Part shown: positions 36,070 through 48,596 of the stretch, piece after piece | Layout: the number at the start of each line of letters is the position of its first letter | Numbering within the stretch: position 1 is the first letter of the stretch | Assembly (NCBI GenBank): GCA_050084985.1 | Contig: JBITNC010000001.1 | Span: forward strand, 188,852,001 to 188,916,000 | Direction: 5' to 3' | Length of the DNA stretch: 64,000 nt | Source of the DNA: Nageia nagi | Lineage: Eukaryota; Pinophyta | Program-made: the position numbers and the translations under genes | The notes under the pieces: model-generated | The model's database searches: none | Told to the model about the DNA's origin: nothing | What the model saw: the letters and a program-made list of their open reading frames with translations, nothing else

Positions 36070-36540
36070 ATGGAAATTCCCATAAAATCTGAAGAAGGTT
36101 GGGATATGGTAATATATTTTGATGGATCGAGATGTGATCAAAGTGGGGGTGCAAGTGTTATATTCATTACACCCCAATGGGTTCCCATACCTTATTTGTT
36201 TAAACTTAAATTTCCTTGTACGAACAACAATGATGAGTATGAAGCCTTAATATTAGCTATTAAAATTGCTATAAAATGAAATTTAAGAAAATTTAAATTC
36301 ATTAGTGATTCATTGTTAATCGTAAACCAAGTTAAATAAATCTTCCAATGTAAGGAATATTTGTTGCAAAAATATAAAAGATTAGTAAATAATCTCCTAT
36401 CATCTTTTGAAAAATATGATTTAGAAGTAGCACCATGATCAACTAATAGGTTTTTTGATGCCATGGATTCCATTGGATATTTGATACCTATAAACCCTAA
36501 TAAAAAAAAAGAATTGAGATCATTCAAATTACTCAATCTT
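36070..36540 (+). pseudogene. Second RNase H (aRNH-like) of element B
   Basis: WDMVIYFDGSRCDQSGGASV, NNNDEYEALILAIKIAIK, then FISDSLLIVNQVK and KRLVNNLLSSFEKYDLEVAP show the RNase H order with the D (YFDGS), E (DEYEAL) and D (SDSLL) catalytic positions all present. It follows the retroviral-type RNase H directly, the arrangement that defines the plant Tat lineage, where the extra domain is of archaeal/plant RNase HI type. Three or so stops interrupt it. Confidence 0.85.
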
Positions 36541-36699
36541 AAATATAATCAAATGAATTTGAACATGTAGTCTTAGACATCACAATGGAAGATAAAAATT
36601 TATGGCATACATAATTTTTCAAATTCTTAAAAGATGGGGTATCAACTAAATACTTGACAAAATCATCTATGAAAGAATTTAAAATAAAAGCTTTCCACT

Positions 36700-37855
36700 T
36701 TTGCAAGATATAATATGTTATATATCATAGGGGTTTTGATGGGATATTGATCATATGTTTAGAATGGGTTGATTCATAAATTGTTATTTCATGCACGCAT
36801 GATGGAATTTGTGGAGAGCATTTTAGTGGCTCTATAATTACAAAATGATTAATGTGTATGGGATATTATTGGCCTACTATGGAATGTAATTGTACAGAAT
36901 ATATAATTGTATATTTACAAATACATGTAAATATATTTAATCAACCTTTGCATGCATTATAACCCATGCAATCATTATGACCATTTTCTAGATGGGCACT
37001 AGATTTAATAGGTCAAATCTCTCCTATCTCCTTAGGAGGTCATAAGTTTATAATAACTACTACATAATATTTTATAAAATGAGTAGAAACCATCCCTATG
37101 ATTTCAACAAAGGGAACAAAGATAGCAAAATTCATACAAAACCATGTTATATTTCATTTTGGAATCCTAGCTCAAATTATCACTAACTAGGAAAAACTTC
37201 AAAAATAAGGAAGTTCAAGTTTTATGTAAAGGATATCATATTCGATTAAGCTTCTCAACCTCTTATTTTCCTCAAGGGAATGGTCAACTTGAAGCTACAA
37301 ACAAAACTATTCATAGTATTTTATTAAAAATTATTGATGATTCCCACCGAGATTGGCATGCAAGAATTCCACATGCATTATGGGATTATTGAACTAGTAT
37401 TTGAACTCCTACTAGAACAACCTCATTTTCCTTAGTTTATGGGGTAGAAGTAGTATTACCCTTGGAAATAGAAATTTCTTCTCTTTGAATTGCCTTACAA
37501 GATTATATCATAGATGAAGCGATACATCAAATAAGATTAGATCAATTATTGCTTTTAGATGAAATAAGAGTAAATGTGTTAGAACATTTACGTACTTATC
37601 AAAATCATATTAAACAAGCTTTTGATAAAAAGGTTAGAATTTATGAATTTAATATAGAAATTTTAGTTTTAAAAGAAAACTAGCAAACTTCTTGAATTGA
37701 AAGACAACTTCATGACAAGTTTGCTCCTAACTGATTAGGTCCCTATATGAGTAAAAGAAAATTTGGATTTGGAGCTTATCATTTAGTTGATATGGAAGGT
37801 AATGAAGAGTGTGAACCTATAAACATCATGCACCTTCTTCCTTTATACAATTAGT
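36700..37855 (+). pseudogene. Integrase of element B
   Basis: Zinc-binding part: HDGICGEHFSGS, MGYYWPTMECNC (HHCC-like, last Cys doubtful). Catalytic core: WALDLIGQISPISLGGHKFI (first Asp), then FSTSYFPQGNGQLEATNKTI (catalytic Glu), RDWHARIPHALWDY and SLVYGVEVVLPLEIEI. The C-terminus has LGPYMSKRKFGFGAYHLVDM, a GPY/F-type module, ending at a stop near 37855. Stops and one frameshift occur; the middle Asp lies in a damaged stretch. Confidence 0.9.
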
Positions 37856-37984
37856 AAACTTTTTTAATTAGAAATTGTATATATTGTAAATAATTCTTTT
37901 AGTTTAAAAATAACAAAAGTACTTTTCTTAAGACTTATACATATTTAATGTATTTGAAACATAAAATAACATAAAAAAAAGAGC

Positions 37985-39450
37985 AAAAGAATCCACATAA
38001 TTGCAGATCAAAGAGGCATTCAACAAACTTCTTGGTACAAGAAACCAAGATACTTGGGATATAGAGCTATAACTGAATTATCCCTACATGCTTCTTCTAA
38101 AAATAGGAATTTCATTTGTCTACCTATCAATTTACAAAGAGCCTTAGCCTTAAATTTATCACCAAAAAGATATCAAGGATGGGAGATAAGTGTTTAAGGA
38201 GATAACCTAGAAATATATATAGATAAAGTCATGCATCATTTGAGTCATACACATTATTTCACTCAATTTTGAATGATAAATTTGTTGTGTCGATATTGGC
38301 CTACATCAATCCCTAGGATCATAATTGATTATTTTTTCAATAATTGGATAAAATATAGATTGATTAATACTTTTCCAAATGAGGATTTCTTGTTTACATG
38401 GGTAGATAAAATGATAAGAGACCTTTTTCATCATAAGATAGCCTATGACTTCCACATAGTGTTTTTCTATAAGCCTCAACAACCAATTAGATGTGTGCAA
38501 AAGATTTATCAACATTTTTCATGAGTTCGGTCAAGTTTCCCTAAGCTTGCACCATGCAACAATCAAATAAGAGCCTTAATACCAAGAAATCTAAAAATTA
38601 ATGAATAAACGTAATTACTAGTTAGTCTTGTGGGTCATGATTTTGTTGACAGATACCTCTAAGATCTCTATATGTAAGCATTGAAAAAGTCTCCTTACAC
38701 TGAGATATCTTGGTTCTTTTCTTTACTAAAAGAAATTCAAGGAGTTATAGCTATGAATTTTTATAATGAATGAGGAACTGATGCATGGGATCTAAAAATT
38801 AATGATCTTAAAGCAACCTTTGAGTTGGAAGCAAACGATATGTGGATGAAAATTGACTCATTAATGAATTAAATCCACCTATTTTGCTTGCATTGGCCTT
38901 ATGAAAGATCCAATATCTTATTAAATTGTGCGGATCATATGATCCTTTAATGCCATGGGAGTCATTCTCCCAAACCAAAGTTATCAATGACTTGGTACTA
39001 AACTATAATACCCATTCATTTCAATATAATGAAATCATATATGGTTATAGTTCACTATTCAGTAAAAATTATTATGAAAATAATCCAACTAATGTAAAAC
39101 CAAGGTTTTGAAGGACCTTTGAACATTTTAACCAAAGAAAGAGTGAGGTTGTAGTTAAACCACTAAAAAATAAGCATGTGCAGTATCTCATTTGGAGAGC
39201 AATTCTCCTCGAGTAATTACTTCCCCATTGATCTTCAAAGTCTTTAGAAATTCCATCTCACCTTCCACTTCTTAAGAATGATGAGGCTTTGACATCATCG
39301 ACTAGGCCTAAATGCATTATTAAGAAGTTCAAGCATCATCCACCTATCTTACCACTCATTTTGTATCCCATCCATTCTAGAACCAAGACTTGCTTATTTT
39401 TTATGTCAACCTCCATAGTTTTATTTCTTGAGTCATAAAGATTGGGTTAT
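37985..39450 (+). pseudogene. Unidentified post-pol ORF remnant of element B
   Basis: Coherent plus-strand protein sequence with stops: WYKKPRYLGYRAITELSLHA, NFICLPINLQRALALNLSP, then an 83-codon open part (38273-38524, LLCRYWPTSIPRIIIDYFFN), a 61-codon part (38926-39111, PLMPWESFSQTKVINDLVLN) and further pieces to 39450. I do not recognise the family. Tat and Athila elements can carry an extra ORF between integrase and the 3' LTR, sometimes called env-like, but no signal peptide or membrane anchor is evident here. Confidence 0.5.
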
Positions 39451-39689
39451 CTATAAAAAATAAAGGAATCATCATTGGGAAGTTGTAAAAAGTTTTTTGC
39501 CCTAAAAATAAATAAAATAAAAAATATATAATCAATAAAAACATATATAAATAATTCAAAAAATTGTTAAAAGTTTTCTTGTATGAATAAATTTATGTGT
39601 GTACACATTTTTTGTACTTAAAAAAAGATCTTAAAAAATTCTAAAAAATATTTGCATTTGACATTATAGGTGATTGGTTTGCATACATC

Positions 39690-40185
39690 TAGCATCATGA
39701 GTCATCCATATTACATTAGTCCTCCTATCCATTAGCATGAGGGGTCTTCACATTATGATGCTCCTATCCCATTGGAATTGATACCCTTTTGCATTTCCTG
39801 ATCACCCTGTACATTTCCTAGTGACCCTCTAAGAGACCCTATCCAACTTTTAGAGTTAGATAAAGATCATTTTCATCAATTGCCTGAGAGTATACAACAT
39901 CAAATTTTGTCCATGGAAGCCTTACCCATTGCTCTAGAAAAGTCTACTCGAGTCTATGATGCCATCAAAAACTCTCATTAGATAGAGATGTTTATTGAAC
40001 ACCAACCTTGTTGGGGAACCTGTATAATCTATGATATACCTGATGAAGAGTTTCTCTACAATCTCATTTGCATGCTTTATATATCTGATTTTATATGGAG
40101 GATTATGATTGATGCTCTTGTTACTCCTTTGGTAGTTAGATTTATTAATTTTTGTAGGCCACATCTTCTACATTCTGAATAAAGT
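39690..40185 (+). pseudogene. Second unidentified post-pol remnant of element B
   Basis: Begins near MSHPYYISPPI and continues DPIQLLELDKDHFHQLPESI, MEALPIALEKSTRVYDAIKN, then a 64-codon open part (39988-40182) CWGTCIIYDIPDEEFLYNLI. Few stops. Possibly the end of the ORF at 37985-39450 after a noncoding gap, or a separate gene. No family recognised. Confidence 0.35.
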
Positions 40186-40559
40186 ATTTTTGATGACATC
40201 ACCATAGCCTATCTATTATCTATAAACCTTTGGTGTTGAGATTTCATGTTGTCCATGTTTTTCACCTATGGTTCTACGCAGTGGGTCATTGATCATACTA
40301 GTTGCACCTATTATCATTTCCATCCTTTCACTCATGATGATTTGATGCAAATTTTTATTCATTTAAGAAACATTTTAAAAAAATACAAAAATATTAAAAA
40401 ATCAAAAAATTCATAAAAAAAATAAAACCACAAAAATCAAAACAAAATGTATATATGTATATATACTTAGAAGATATACTTTTGAAGCATCTTGGCTACT
40501 ATGTGCACTGCCCTTATGTTAATTTCACTCCACTCTTTTCATAAATGTTTAGTCCTTCA

Positions 40560-41300
40560 CCTTGAATGTCATAATTATTAGATATAAATCATTATAAGGG
40601 AGGAAAATAATTAAGTTATATGTATCCATATATCATACATACATCCATATAATATTTCTCTCTCTATATATAGCTATATTTACAAATAAAGAAGTAGGCA
40701 ATGAATACTCTATTCATGCTTGGTTTTTGTTGAAAGATCCTCTGTTGAGATTTTAAGAACTTAGGATGATAAAAAGACATAACTATGATATATAATGGTG
40801 CACTAATAGGCTTATACACTTTATCACATTAAGATCTCAAAACAATCAAGAATTGAATATTTCTTGAGTATAAATGTGAGTATGGTTCTCTTACTTTTTG
40901 CTTCATTCTTAACCCAAGAGTTAGGATAGGAGAAAAAAAGAAACGTAGAAAAGAAAAGAAAAAAGAGAGAGAGAGAGAGAGAGAGAAGAAAATAAGATGT
41001 AGAATTCTTGGGCCATTACAATATCCTCTATCAAGGCTGTAATGGGATGAAGGGGTTAACCTTCACCAGGGATATGGATGTTTTTTGGTAGTGAAGCATA
41101 CTTTACAAAAAGAAAAATTATATCTCACAATTTATAATCTTGGGGTATTTAGTTTGTGAATGTTGAGAGAAAGAAAGGAATATCATTGCACACACATGAG
41201 TTTATGGTAAACTTAAGTATATTATGACCTTGTTTTATGTCATCCCTTCAAGTTGAGATCAAACCAGAAGATTAATTAATGAAACTTGGTATTGAAGGTG
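40560..41300 (+). repeat. Noncoding block shared by elements B and C
   Basis: Aligns in order with 56700-57520 of element C. Shared words include CTATGATA, CAAGAAT(T)GA, a purine tract (GA dinucleotides here, 40963-40985; A/GA-rich in C), TTACAATATCCTCTA, ATTGCACACACATGAGT and ATGAC(T)TTGTTTTAT. In B it lies between the sense ORF remnants and the antisense PMD pseudogene; in C it follows gag-protease. The conservation ties C to a B-like parent. Confidence 0.7.
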
Positions 41301-42139
41301 TTATTCATTACATTTCTTTATTTATACATTCATTTATTCCATACCATCATCATTATTATTATTATAAAACTTGATAAGTTTCCAAATCATTAAGATTTAT
41401 GTCTAAGTTATTATTTCATTCATAAATGTCTTAGGTCATTTAAAGTTTCATACATTTTACAATCATATACCATTTTTCCATGTACATCTATGTATATCCA
41501 TTATTACATCCATAAAGTTTTTGTAAATATTGTGTGTGTTTTACATCCATACATTCATATTAATCATGATATCACATATGTTTATACCATTATATTATAT
41601 TAAAAACCATGTATAAAAGTAGCGAAAAAATGGAAAATGATGCATCTAATTCCATTCTCCTACAAATCAAATCTTGTTCTACAAACATAGCAGTCCTATA
41701 TGAATATAAATATCACTTTGTATTTACAAAACATATCATAAATAAGGTCTTGAAACTAAATGAAAACATAAAAAATAAAAATAAACTCTCATATATTTCC
41801 ATTTTAAACACATACATTTGGAAAACATATAAACATAAACATACATTAATATGATAATTACAACATACATGTAAAAGTCTAAATCTATCACCTTATATCT
41901 AAAATATATAACCAAGTGTCTACCACATAAGTCATCCATCCCATCCATGTAGAAAAAATAACTATCAATCATGATTGCCATGATCTAAAAAATAGATAAG
42001 GTCATTAAAAAATAGGTCTATGAATAATATGTATAAACATATGAAATGATCAAGCCCTCCATGATCTCAAAAAATAAATGATATAGTATGATAAAAAGTC
42101 ATATGTCTAACATGAAATACAAAAATAAGTAACTCCATC

Positions 42140-44149
42140 AATGAAATACCCTCAAAAGCTACCCTACCCACCATTTGTAGGAATACCAACTCTAACCTAT
42201 CTAGGGTGAGTAGTGCCCACTGAACCTATAAGACTCACAACCCAAGTTGCTCTATGAATCTTAGATGATCCCACTAGGTGCTATGAATAAACCCCACCTA
42301 TCCTACTATGACTATGAGATATAGTAGGTCTAACAACCCTACCCTAAGTACTGGTAGTATCTTGGGCTCCACTAGGTGCCTAATAAATTGAGACATCCAT
42401 GGGGACATATGTGATAAGAGGAACTAGATATAGCATGCTAGGAAAGTATGGAGGTACCCTTGTCAACCATGTCTAAATAATAGAGGAGTAATAATCCCTA
42501 TGCTTTAGAATCCCTTAAACAAATACTGATGGATGACTATCTCCCCTTATAGATATATTAGCTCCCATATCCTATGAAGAGGCTTGAGCCTCATCCATCT
42601 CTCGATGATATTTGTATCTCTCAGCTCAATATCTATACATATACGCACTAAGATAATAAACTTGGTATCTCAAATCATAGATGTCTCCCTATAGTGCATC
42701 AACACTAGGTACCTATGGAGGAGGAGCTCCATCTCCTCTCACACCTCTAATAGAAGTACCTACTTCAATCTCCTCACCCTGGTTGGCTATGCCCCTCTAG
42801 CTCATCCATCACTTGCTCCTCAGCCATCTACTCCTTGACTACCTACTCCTGAACCTTCTATCTAGCATTGATAACCACCTCAAGCTCAACTACTCATCGA
42901 TGTACTCTATGCCCTAGTGCATCACTATCCTCAACCTCTATCTCCACCTACCACTAAGAATCAAAAGCCTTAGTCACACCCACATCATTAGCACCTACAT
43001 CTTCCATCAGAGGCTCCTCCTATGTAGGATTTGGCTTTGCATAAATTAGAGGTTAAATCCCCTCAACAAGTAGCTTGCCCTCTCTCAAAAAATGTAGAGT
43101 TATTGGTGGAACATCCTGCACCAAATGAAAATTATGATGCATATGCTCAAAATAGAAGTACTCTAAAAACTCAATCCATCAACCATTGATAACCTAAGCC
43201 TACTTGATACCTGACAACTATGTTGTGAGCTAGTCCTAAACTAGGTAACCATGGTAGGGACAAAACCTCACGATATCTGCAATGACATGAGTGATAATCC
43301 TTTGATAACAGGTGACATCTCACCAAATGCAATCTAAAGGGTGAGTATAAGAATCCTCTCACCAATGCATGATGCTAACGGGATAAGCTATTTGGGTATC
43401 AAAAATAGGCACCAAAAGCCCCAAAGGATGAGCTATGTGGATATGCTTGTAGGCACATGCCTAAATAGTAATAATGACTAATAATGAGGATCTATGTCCT
43501 AAAGAATAAAAGAATAATTCTTGGTAGATCTAAGCTAACAATGTGGGAGCCCAAACATATACTATCCCCTACTGCAACATGTCAACCACTACATGTAATA
43601 GAGATAAAGGAAACCTCCCATTGCTAGTATCTAGGAGAGTCTAACACTAGATGAGCCCCATAAAATAAAATAAGATCTAAGGATACCCCATTTATCATTC
43701 TTTCAAGACTTAAAGTATGGAAGAACCGTAGAAAATATCTCACCTATAACTCCATCAATTACACTTGCCTTGTAGACTATTGCAATATCAGGGTGCACTA
43801 AATCTCAATCTAGTGCATGCTAAATCTGTTGACCCTAAATAAGTAAACAATATAAGCAATGGATGTCCTCCACCATAATAGTCATCTCCCTTATAGGAAG
43901 ATGGAAGGTGCCAATCAAGGAATCCCATCTCTCTAGCAAGGCTACCAATAGTGGATAGTCCTAATGAATATGGCCCATGTGGGGCCCAACTCTAAATCCA
44001 ATAGAATGAAGAAAAATATGATCTATGGTATTCAATAAAACATGACCATCCTCAAGTATACAAGGATATCTCCCTCTAGGCTCAAATATGTCACAAACCT
44101 CATAGTAATTAATAATAATACAAGTAAAAAAAATGTAACCTAAATACAA
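42140..44149 (-). pseudogene. Plant mobile domain (PMD) protein remnant, antisense inside element B
   Basis: The minus-strand ATG at 44149 opens MYLGYIFFTCIIINYYEVCD. It is followed by FEPRGRYPCILEDGHVLLNT, HIFLHSIGFRVGPHMGHIH, a TAG, then DYPLLVALLERWDSLIGTFH and LPIREMTIMVEDIHCLYCLL. ALxERW...TFHLPxxEMTxxxEDI is the hallmark of the plant mobile domain found in MAIN/MAIL1 and in many transposons. C-terminal pieces (43365 down to about 42140) include CRYREVLSLPW, VDDE-like acidic stretches and LRYQVYYLSAYMYRY. Several stops and frameshifts make it dead. It runs opposite to gag-pol, just upstream of the 3' LTR. PMD function is linked to silencing; what it does in an element is unknown. Confidence 0.8.
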
Positions 44150-44182
44150 ACATTGATGACCTAGTGATCAAGGTCTAGAATC

Positions 44183-44213
44183 ACCGTGTTTGATACTTAA
44201 ACATCGGTGACCT
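44183..44213. other. Short inverted repeat (hairpin)
   Basis: TCACCGTGTTT and AAACATCGGTGA are complementary with one bulged base around a 7-base loop. It sits about 35 bp upstream of the PMD start codon. Its role is unknown. Confidence 0.5.
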
Positions 44214-45636
44214 TGAAACCCTTTAGCTTTGGTTGATGATTGTGGTTGGGGTTTCTAAAAAAATTTTAATGGCACTCAATAAAGCCTAAACTAAAATTTC
44301 AAATGGTTAAAAAACTTATATAAAATATTTCTAAGTACTCTATAGTTTCTATTTTTCTAAACATGGAGTAAAAGTGAATTAATAAATACAAAATTAAAAA
44401 GAGGATTTTAAAACCCTACCTCTTCCCTCATGGGCCTCTTGCATGGCATCTAGTTTCTTTGTGGTAGCATCCTAGCTCACAACTATGGTAAAAATGATAA
44501 GCATAGATTCAAACTATAAAATAGTGGGGTAGGGTAGTCAGAGAGCTTTGACTAACCACTAAAAGGTAAATAAGAAAATGATAATAAACCTTTTTCTTTT
44601 TAAATCCTTATGTAGTTGAATGCCAACAATTCATGGTCAAGCACCAATGATCCATAAGGATTATGGATAATCGATAACTAGTACAAGATTGTTGGTGACC
44701 TAAAAAATCAAAAAATTATCAAAAAATCCTAAAAGAAAAAATGTACTAGAGATCTCCATTTTAGCACTCTCATACATATATTCTTTATTCTTTTTTCCAA
44801 AATAATAAAAAACTTTAAAAAAAAATTAAAAAATGACAAAGTAAGTTCATAAATCTCTTCCTCACATAAACTCAGCTTAAGACCATGATAAAAATATAAA
44901 AACACTTAAAATGCTCATACTCAAAATTCCAAATGAAATACCTATGCTTAGGGTCCCTTATGAGGTAACATCAAGAAAACTATCTTTCATACCTCATACA
45001 AAAAACAAAAAAATACATATATCTATAAAACCCTAAAAACTAAAAGAAGTGTCAAATACAAAATAGGAACAAGTTTTTCTCTTGTTAATTTGATCCAAAG
45101 CCAAATGTTTTGAGAAAACCTAAAACTCTTGAATGAATCTAAATTTGAAAATAACCCTTCTTTTAATAGAGACAAGAAGGATGAATTTGGATGTGATTAA
45201 AATTATTGGATGAACTTTTGTGTAAGATCATCAAGTAACTCGCTTTTTGGGACAAAAGAAAAATAATCAAATCTTTGCATTTGCAAGGGAGCTTCTTTAT
45301 CACATGTTAGATATGGTATATGCTTGATGGCCAAGACTCCATCCATATCTAGCCAACACAGCATAACAGTATAGTGATAACTACCTAAGTTATGCCTTGC
45401 ACTATAACCCTTATTGATTTCAAAACATGTCTAATGCAAAAGAACAAAAAATGGATTTAGTCATAATCCAATCACTTAGATTTAGCTTATTCATAAAGAA
45501 TAAGTTAATTCAAAACCTTGACCTAAGATTAAGGAAAATAAGTCCAAGACTTGATTATACCCCCTCTTAGATTGGCTTAGTTTTTTGAAATAATACCCAC
45601 CTATAAAATGTTGTGTATTTCAAAAAAGGTGCAAAA
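44214..45636. other. No gene recognised; 3' part of element B
   Basis: Noncoding, A+T-rich, with stops in all frames. It would contain the antisense promoter of the PMD ORF if one existed. A purine run (CAAAAAAGGTGCAAAA, 45621-45636) next to the LTR is a candidate polypurine tract. Confidence 0.45.
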
Positions 45637-46482
45637 TGTAGGCACCTAAAAATGATCCCTATTTTGATAAATGAAAGAAGGGGATAAAAATTTAAGTAAA
45701 TAGTAAAATTTGTTTGAATTCTACTAGTCGTTAGCAATCTGGTACAATTATCGATGATAGACTCTAGTCATTGGTGCTTAATGGTAAATCACAAATGATC
45801 CTAAAAATAGAAAACACAAAGAAAAAAAATAGAAAAATTAGGCACCCAAGGAAATAAGATAATGAATCAAGCATGTTTCATCCTTGATCCTACATTTTCC
45901 TTGTGTGGATATAACTTATGACAAGGCTAGATGAGATTTTTTATCCCATCATTGCCTACAAAATAGCAACTTTAGCTACCTTGGAAAATCTATAAATAAG
46001 ATCTCTACCAAGGAGAAAAAGAGAGAAATTAGAATATTAAATGCAACCTTATGCTGTTGAATTACATCCATATTGCTAAGTACATTGCATTTACTATTTT
46101 TACTTATATACATGTCCATTTCATATTTATTTATTATAATTTCGTAGCATGAGCATGTATGTTTTGATAGGTTGTTTGTCTATCTATGTGCAAGATTATA
46201 GGTCTACCAATTGATTAGAGAAAAGAGGAGCCAAGGAGTCAACAAAAAAGTAGCAATCAATATTATTTTATTTCTTCTATAGGTTTCAAAGCATTACTTG
46301 GAGCTTGCTGATAGTGGCAAACAAGGCCTCCAAGAGGCCCATATCATCTATTGTACTTAAGCCCTCCATGTGAGGAAAACTTGTAATCAAAATTGAGATT
46401 TATACCAAAGATTACTAAAGAGTTTTATTGGTTGTAACATCTCTTGTTTTGCATGCTTGCAGGGTTGTCTTTTGGGTAAAGA
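45637..46482 (+). repeat. 3' LTR of gypsy element B
   Basis: 846 bp, starting TGTAGGCACC and ending GGGTAAAGA (terminal CA mutated to GA). Followed directly by CAAGG, the second target-site copy. Differences from the 5' LTR are scattered and clearly more numerous than between the LTRs of element C. Confidence 0.93.
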
Positions 46483-48596
46483 CAAGGAAAATAAAGTAAG
46501 AAAATGGAGCAACAATTTGGAAGGAATCAAGGATACCTAGATAATAGGAATTCATCAAAACCTTAAAGATACCACTTTGTCCCTATTATTTAAAAATGAA
46601 TGCAAATATAGTTCAAAAAGACCCTAAGAATAGTTTGTTATATTGTTTTGTTACTAAAAGATATCACCTTGCCCTTGAGTTGATCAAACTAGTTCAAGAA
46701 ATCATTAGCCTTAAAGAAAGGGTGGCAAAGAATGCAAATGGGTAGGTGTTCATAGATTTTTTAATAAAGGAATTGTACAATATTTCAAATCCCTAGGTCA
46801 CCCTATGAAGCCTACATATATACATATAAGGAAGAAAATAGGCAACTATGGTGAACACATGCTAAGATCGCTGGGTAGAAATTCCAAGCTGCCTTGCATA
46901 AAAATGCCAAAGGAGGAGATACCCATGAAATTTTTTTGGAATGACCTACAAATGGTATTTTTCATACTATTCATCATCCTCAAGGAATCACATTACTAAT
47001 TTTCCATGGTGTATGACATTACACATCCAACATGGCTTTTCATCTTCAACTAGTTAGAGTACATATCTTGAAATATAACTAAACAATTGGTGAACCTCCC
47101 AAAGGTAGGAGTATTTACTTATGTATAATATATTATTTAGCTAATTATGGGAAATTCACTCAATTACCATTGAACACATGACCAAGATGGTATTCATGTC
47201 GATGGATGAAATGGAATGACATGTTAAGGGCATCTGAAAACTATTATGACTTTGTTAACCATTATAATATCAAGGCTATCATTCTAAACCCAAGGAGCTC
47301 TAAGGACTAAAAATATGAAAATATGGGATTAGTATTTTACCTCTATGAATACCATCATGATTACGAATTTGGGGAGATGGAGCAATATTTCTCCTATTTT
47401 ATGTTATGGTCTAGATTTTTGGTATAGAATTTGGCAAGAAATTGGACTATGTTGATACAAAATGGGATATCAAAGAAAGGAATGCCTCATTATATGTCTT
47501 ACCCTTTTTGTATCAAGAAATTATTATAAAAAAAAGGACATGAATGTGTATTTGAAGAGTAAATTTCTCAATCTCAAGCTATAAGAGTTTTTGATGCATG
47601 AGAATACAACTCAAATGGTATTTTTTCTTAAAGGATAAGGGCTATGAATAAGAAAGAAAATAAATACGTTGATGACTCATAGTGAGATATAGAAAATTGG
47701 ATAAATAAGGGAGAATGTGAGCCACAAATACAAGATAATGTGGTTGTATTTAAATCTCTCCTAGTATGGAGAGACTTCTACACTAAAGTAAATAAATTTG
47801 AGCCTATTGGGCTAATAGTGGGGAAGATATTTATGAATCACTTAAGGAAAAGTGAATGGTTCACCATGAAATAACATGATTTTATCTAATACTATACAAA
47901 TTCAAATATCATTTGAAATGACTCTATGGGACAATGAGATGGACTAAAAATTCAACCAATTGTATGATCAAGAGAATAAAGATGAGAAATACGAGGGTGT
48001 GGAGTTAGGAGGTGAATAATCAAAGGGAGAAGAGAATTACAAAAATTTAGAAAGAGTTGAGGAGAAAGCCCCATTGGATGGAATTTTGTGCTAGAAGGAA
48101 CTCCAACATAGGAGGAGTCATAAATAGCACTAGTCAGAGTATCCCAATAAGCTAGGTCATCTCATCAAGCCCAACTAACTCAACAAATATCTAAAAAGAA
48201 AATATCTCATCACCATGAGAAAAATGGGATCCCTAAGAAGGAAATGATCCCTAATAAAAGGAGAAATAATAAAGATCCAACTATCAAGATATCAAGTATA
48301 AATATTCCAATTCCTACTCCTCTTAGTCTCAATACTTCCATCATAGAAACACCTACACCATACCAATATTGAATTCCATTAAGGAGATATCCCTAGTCTA
48401 CTCAAAAATCAATAGCGTCTTCTCCATTTATGAGTTAAACCATATCCTAGGTTATTCATGTATCCCCAATCACCCATGCATTCCCTCAATCCCTAACATC
48501 AAATGCCATGAGAGCCCTCATCTTATTGACCTAAATGCATCACACAATCTAGAACAATGAACCTGCTGATACCTCCACTCTATCTTAGATAATGTT
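46483..48596 (+). pseudogene. Post-pol ORF remnants of element A (middle part)
   Basis: Plus-strand pieces such as MKPTYIHIRKKIGNYGEHML, KEEIPMKFFWNDLQMVFFIL (46805-46999) and a later open part at 48369-48560 (NSIKEISLVYSKINSVFSIY). I do not recognise the family. The continuity of A across B is shown by the CAAGG duplication. Its position matches the extra post-pol ORF of long plant gypsy elements. Many stops. Confidence 0.45.

Larger units (their letters stand above)
28736..46482 (+). mobile_element. Ty3/gypsy retrotransposon (element B), Tat-like, 17.7 kb
   Basis: Bounded by LTRs 28736-29574 and 45637-46482 and by identical 5-bp flanks CAAGG (28731-28735, 46483-46487). Inside, in order: PBS, leader, gag, a protease/G-patch-like region, RT, RNase H, a second RNase H, integrase, then about 7.8 kb of extra DNA holding unidentified sense ORF remnants and an antisense plant mobile domain pseudogene. 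RT-RNH-aRNH-INT is the layout of the plant Tat lineage, whose members are long. It inserted into element A. Confidence 0.93.

Noticed and set aside
36192-36536. 114-codon minus-strand ORF
   Set aside because: Shadow of the second RNase H of element B, which has its catalytic residues on the plus strand.
41736-41981. Tyr/Phe-rich minus-strand ORF, possible membrane peptide
   Set aside because: Composition reflects A+T-rich DNA; no start context, no homology, lies beyond the decayed end of the PMD remnant.
44183-44213. Hairpin as a miRNA precursor or riboswitch
   Set aside because: Stem is only about 11 bp, too short for a miRNA precursor, and no riboswitch core is visible.
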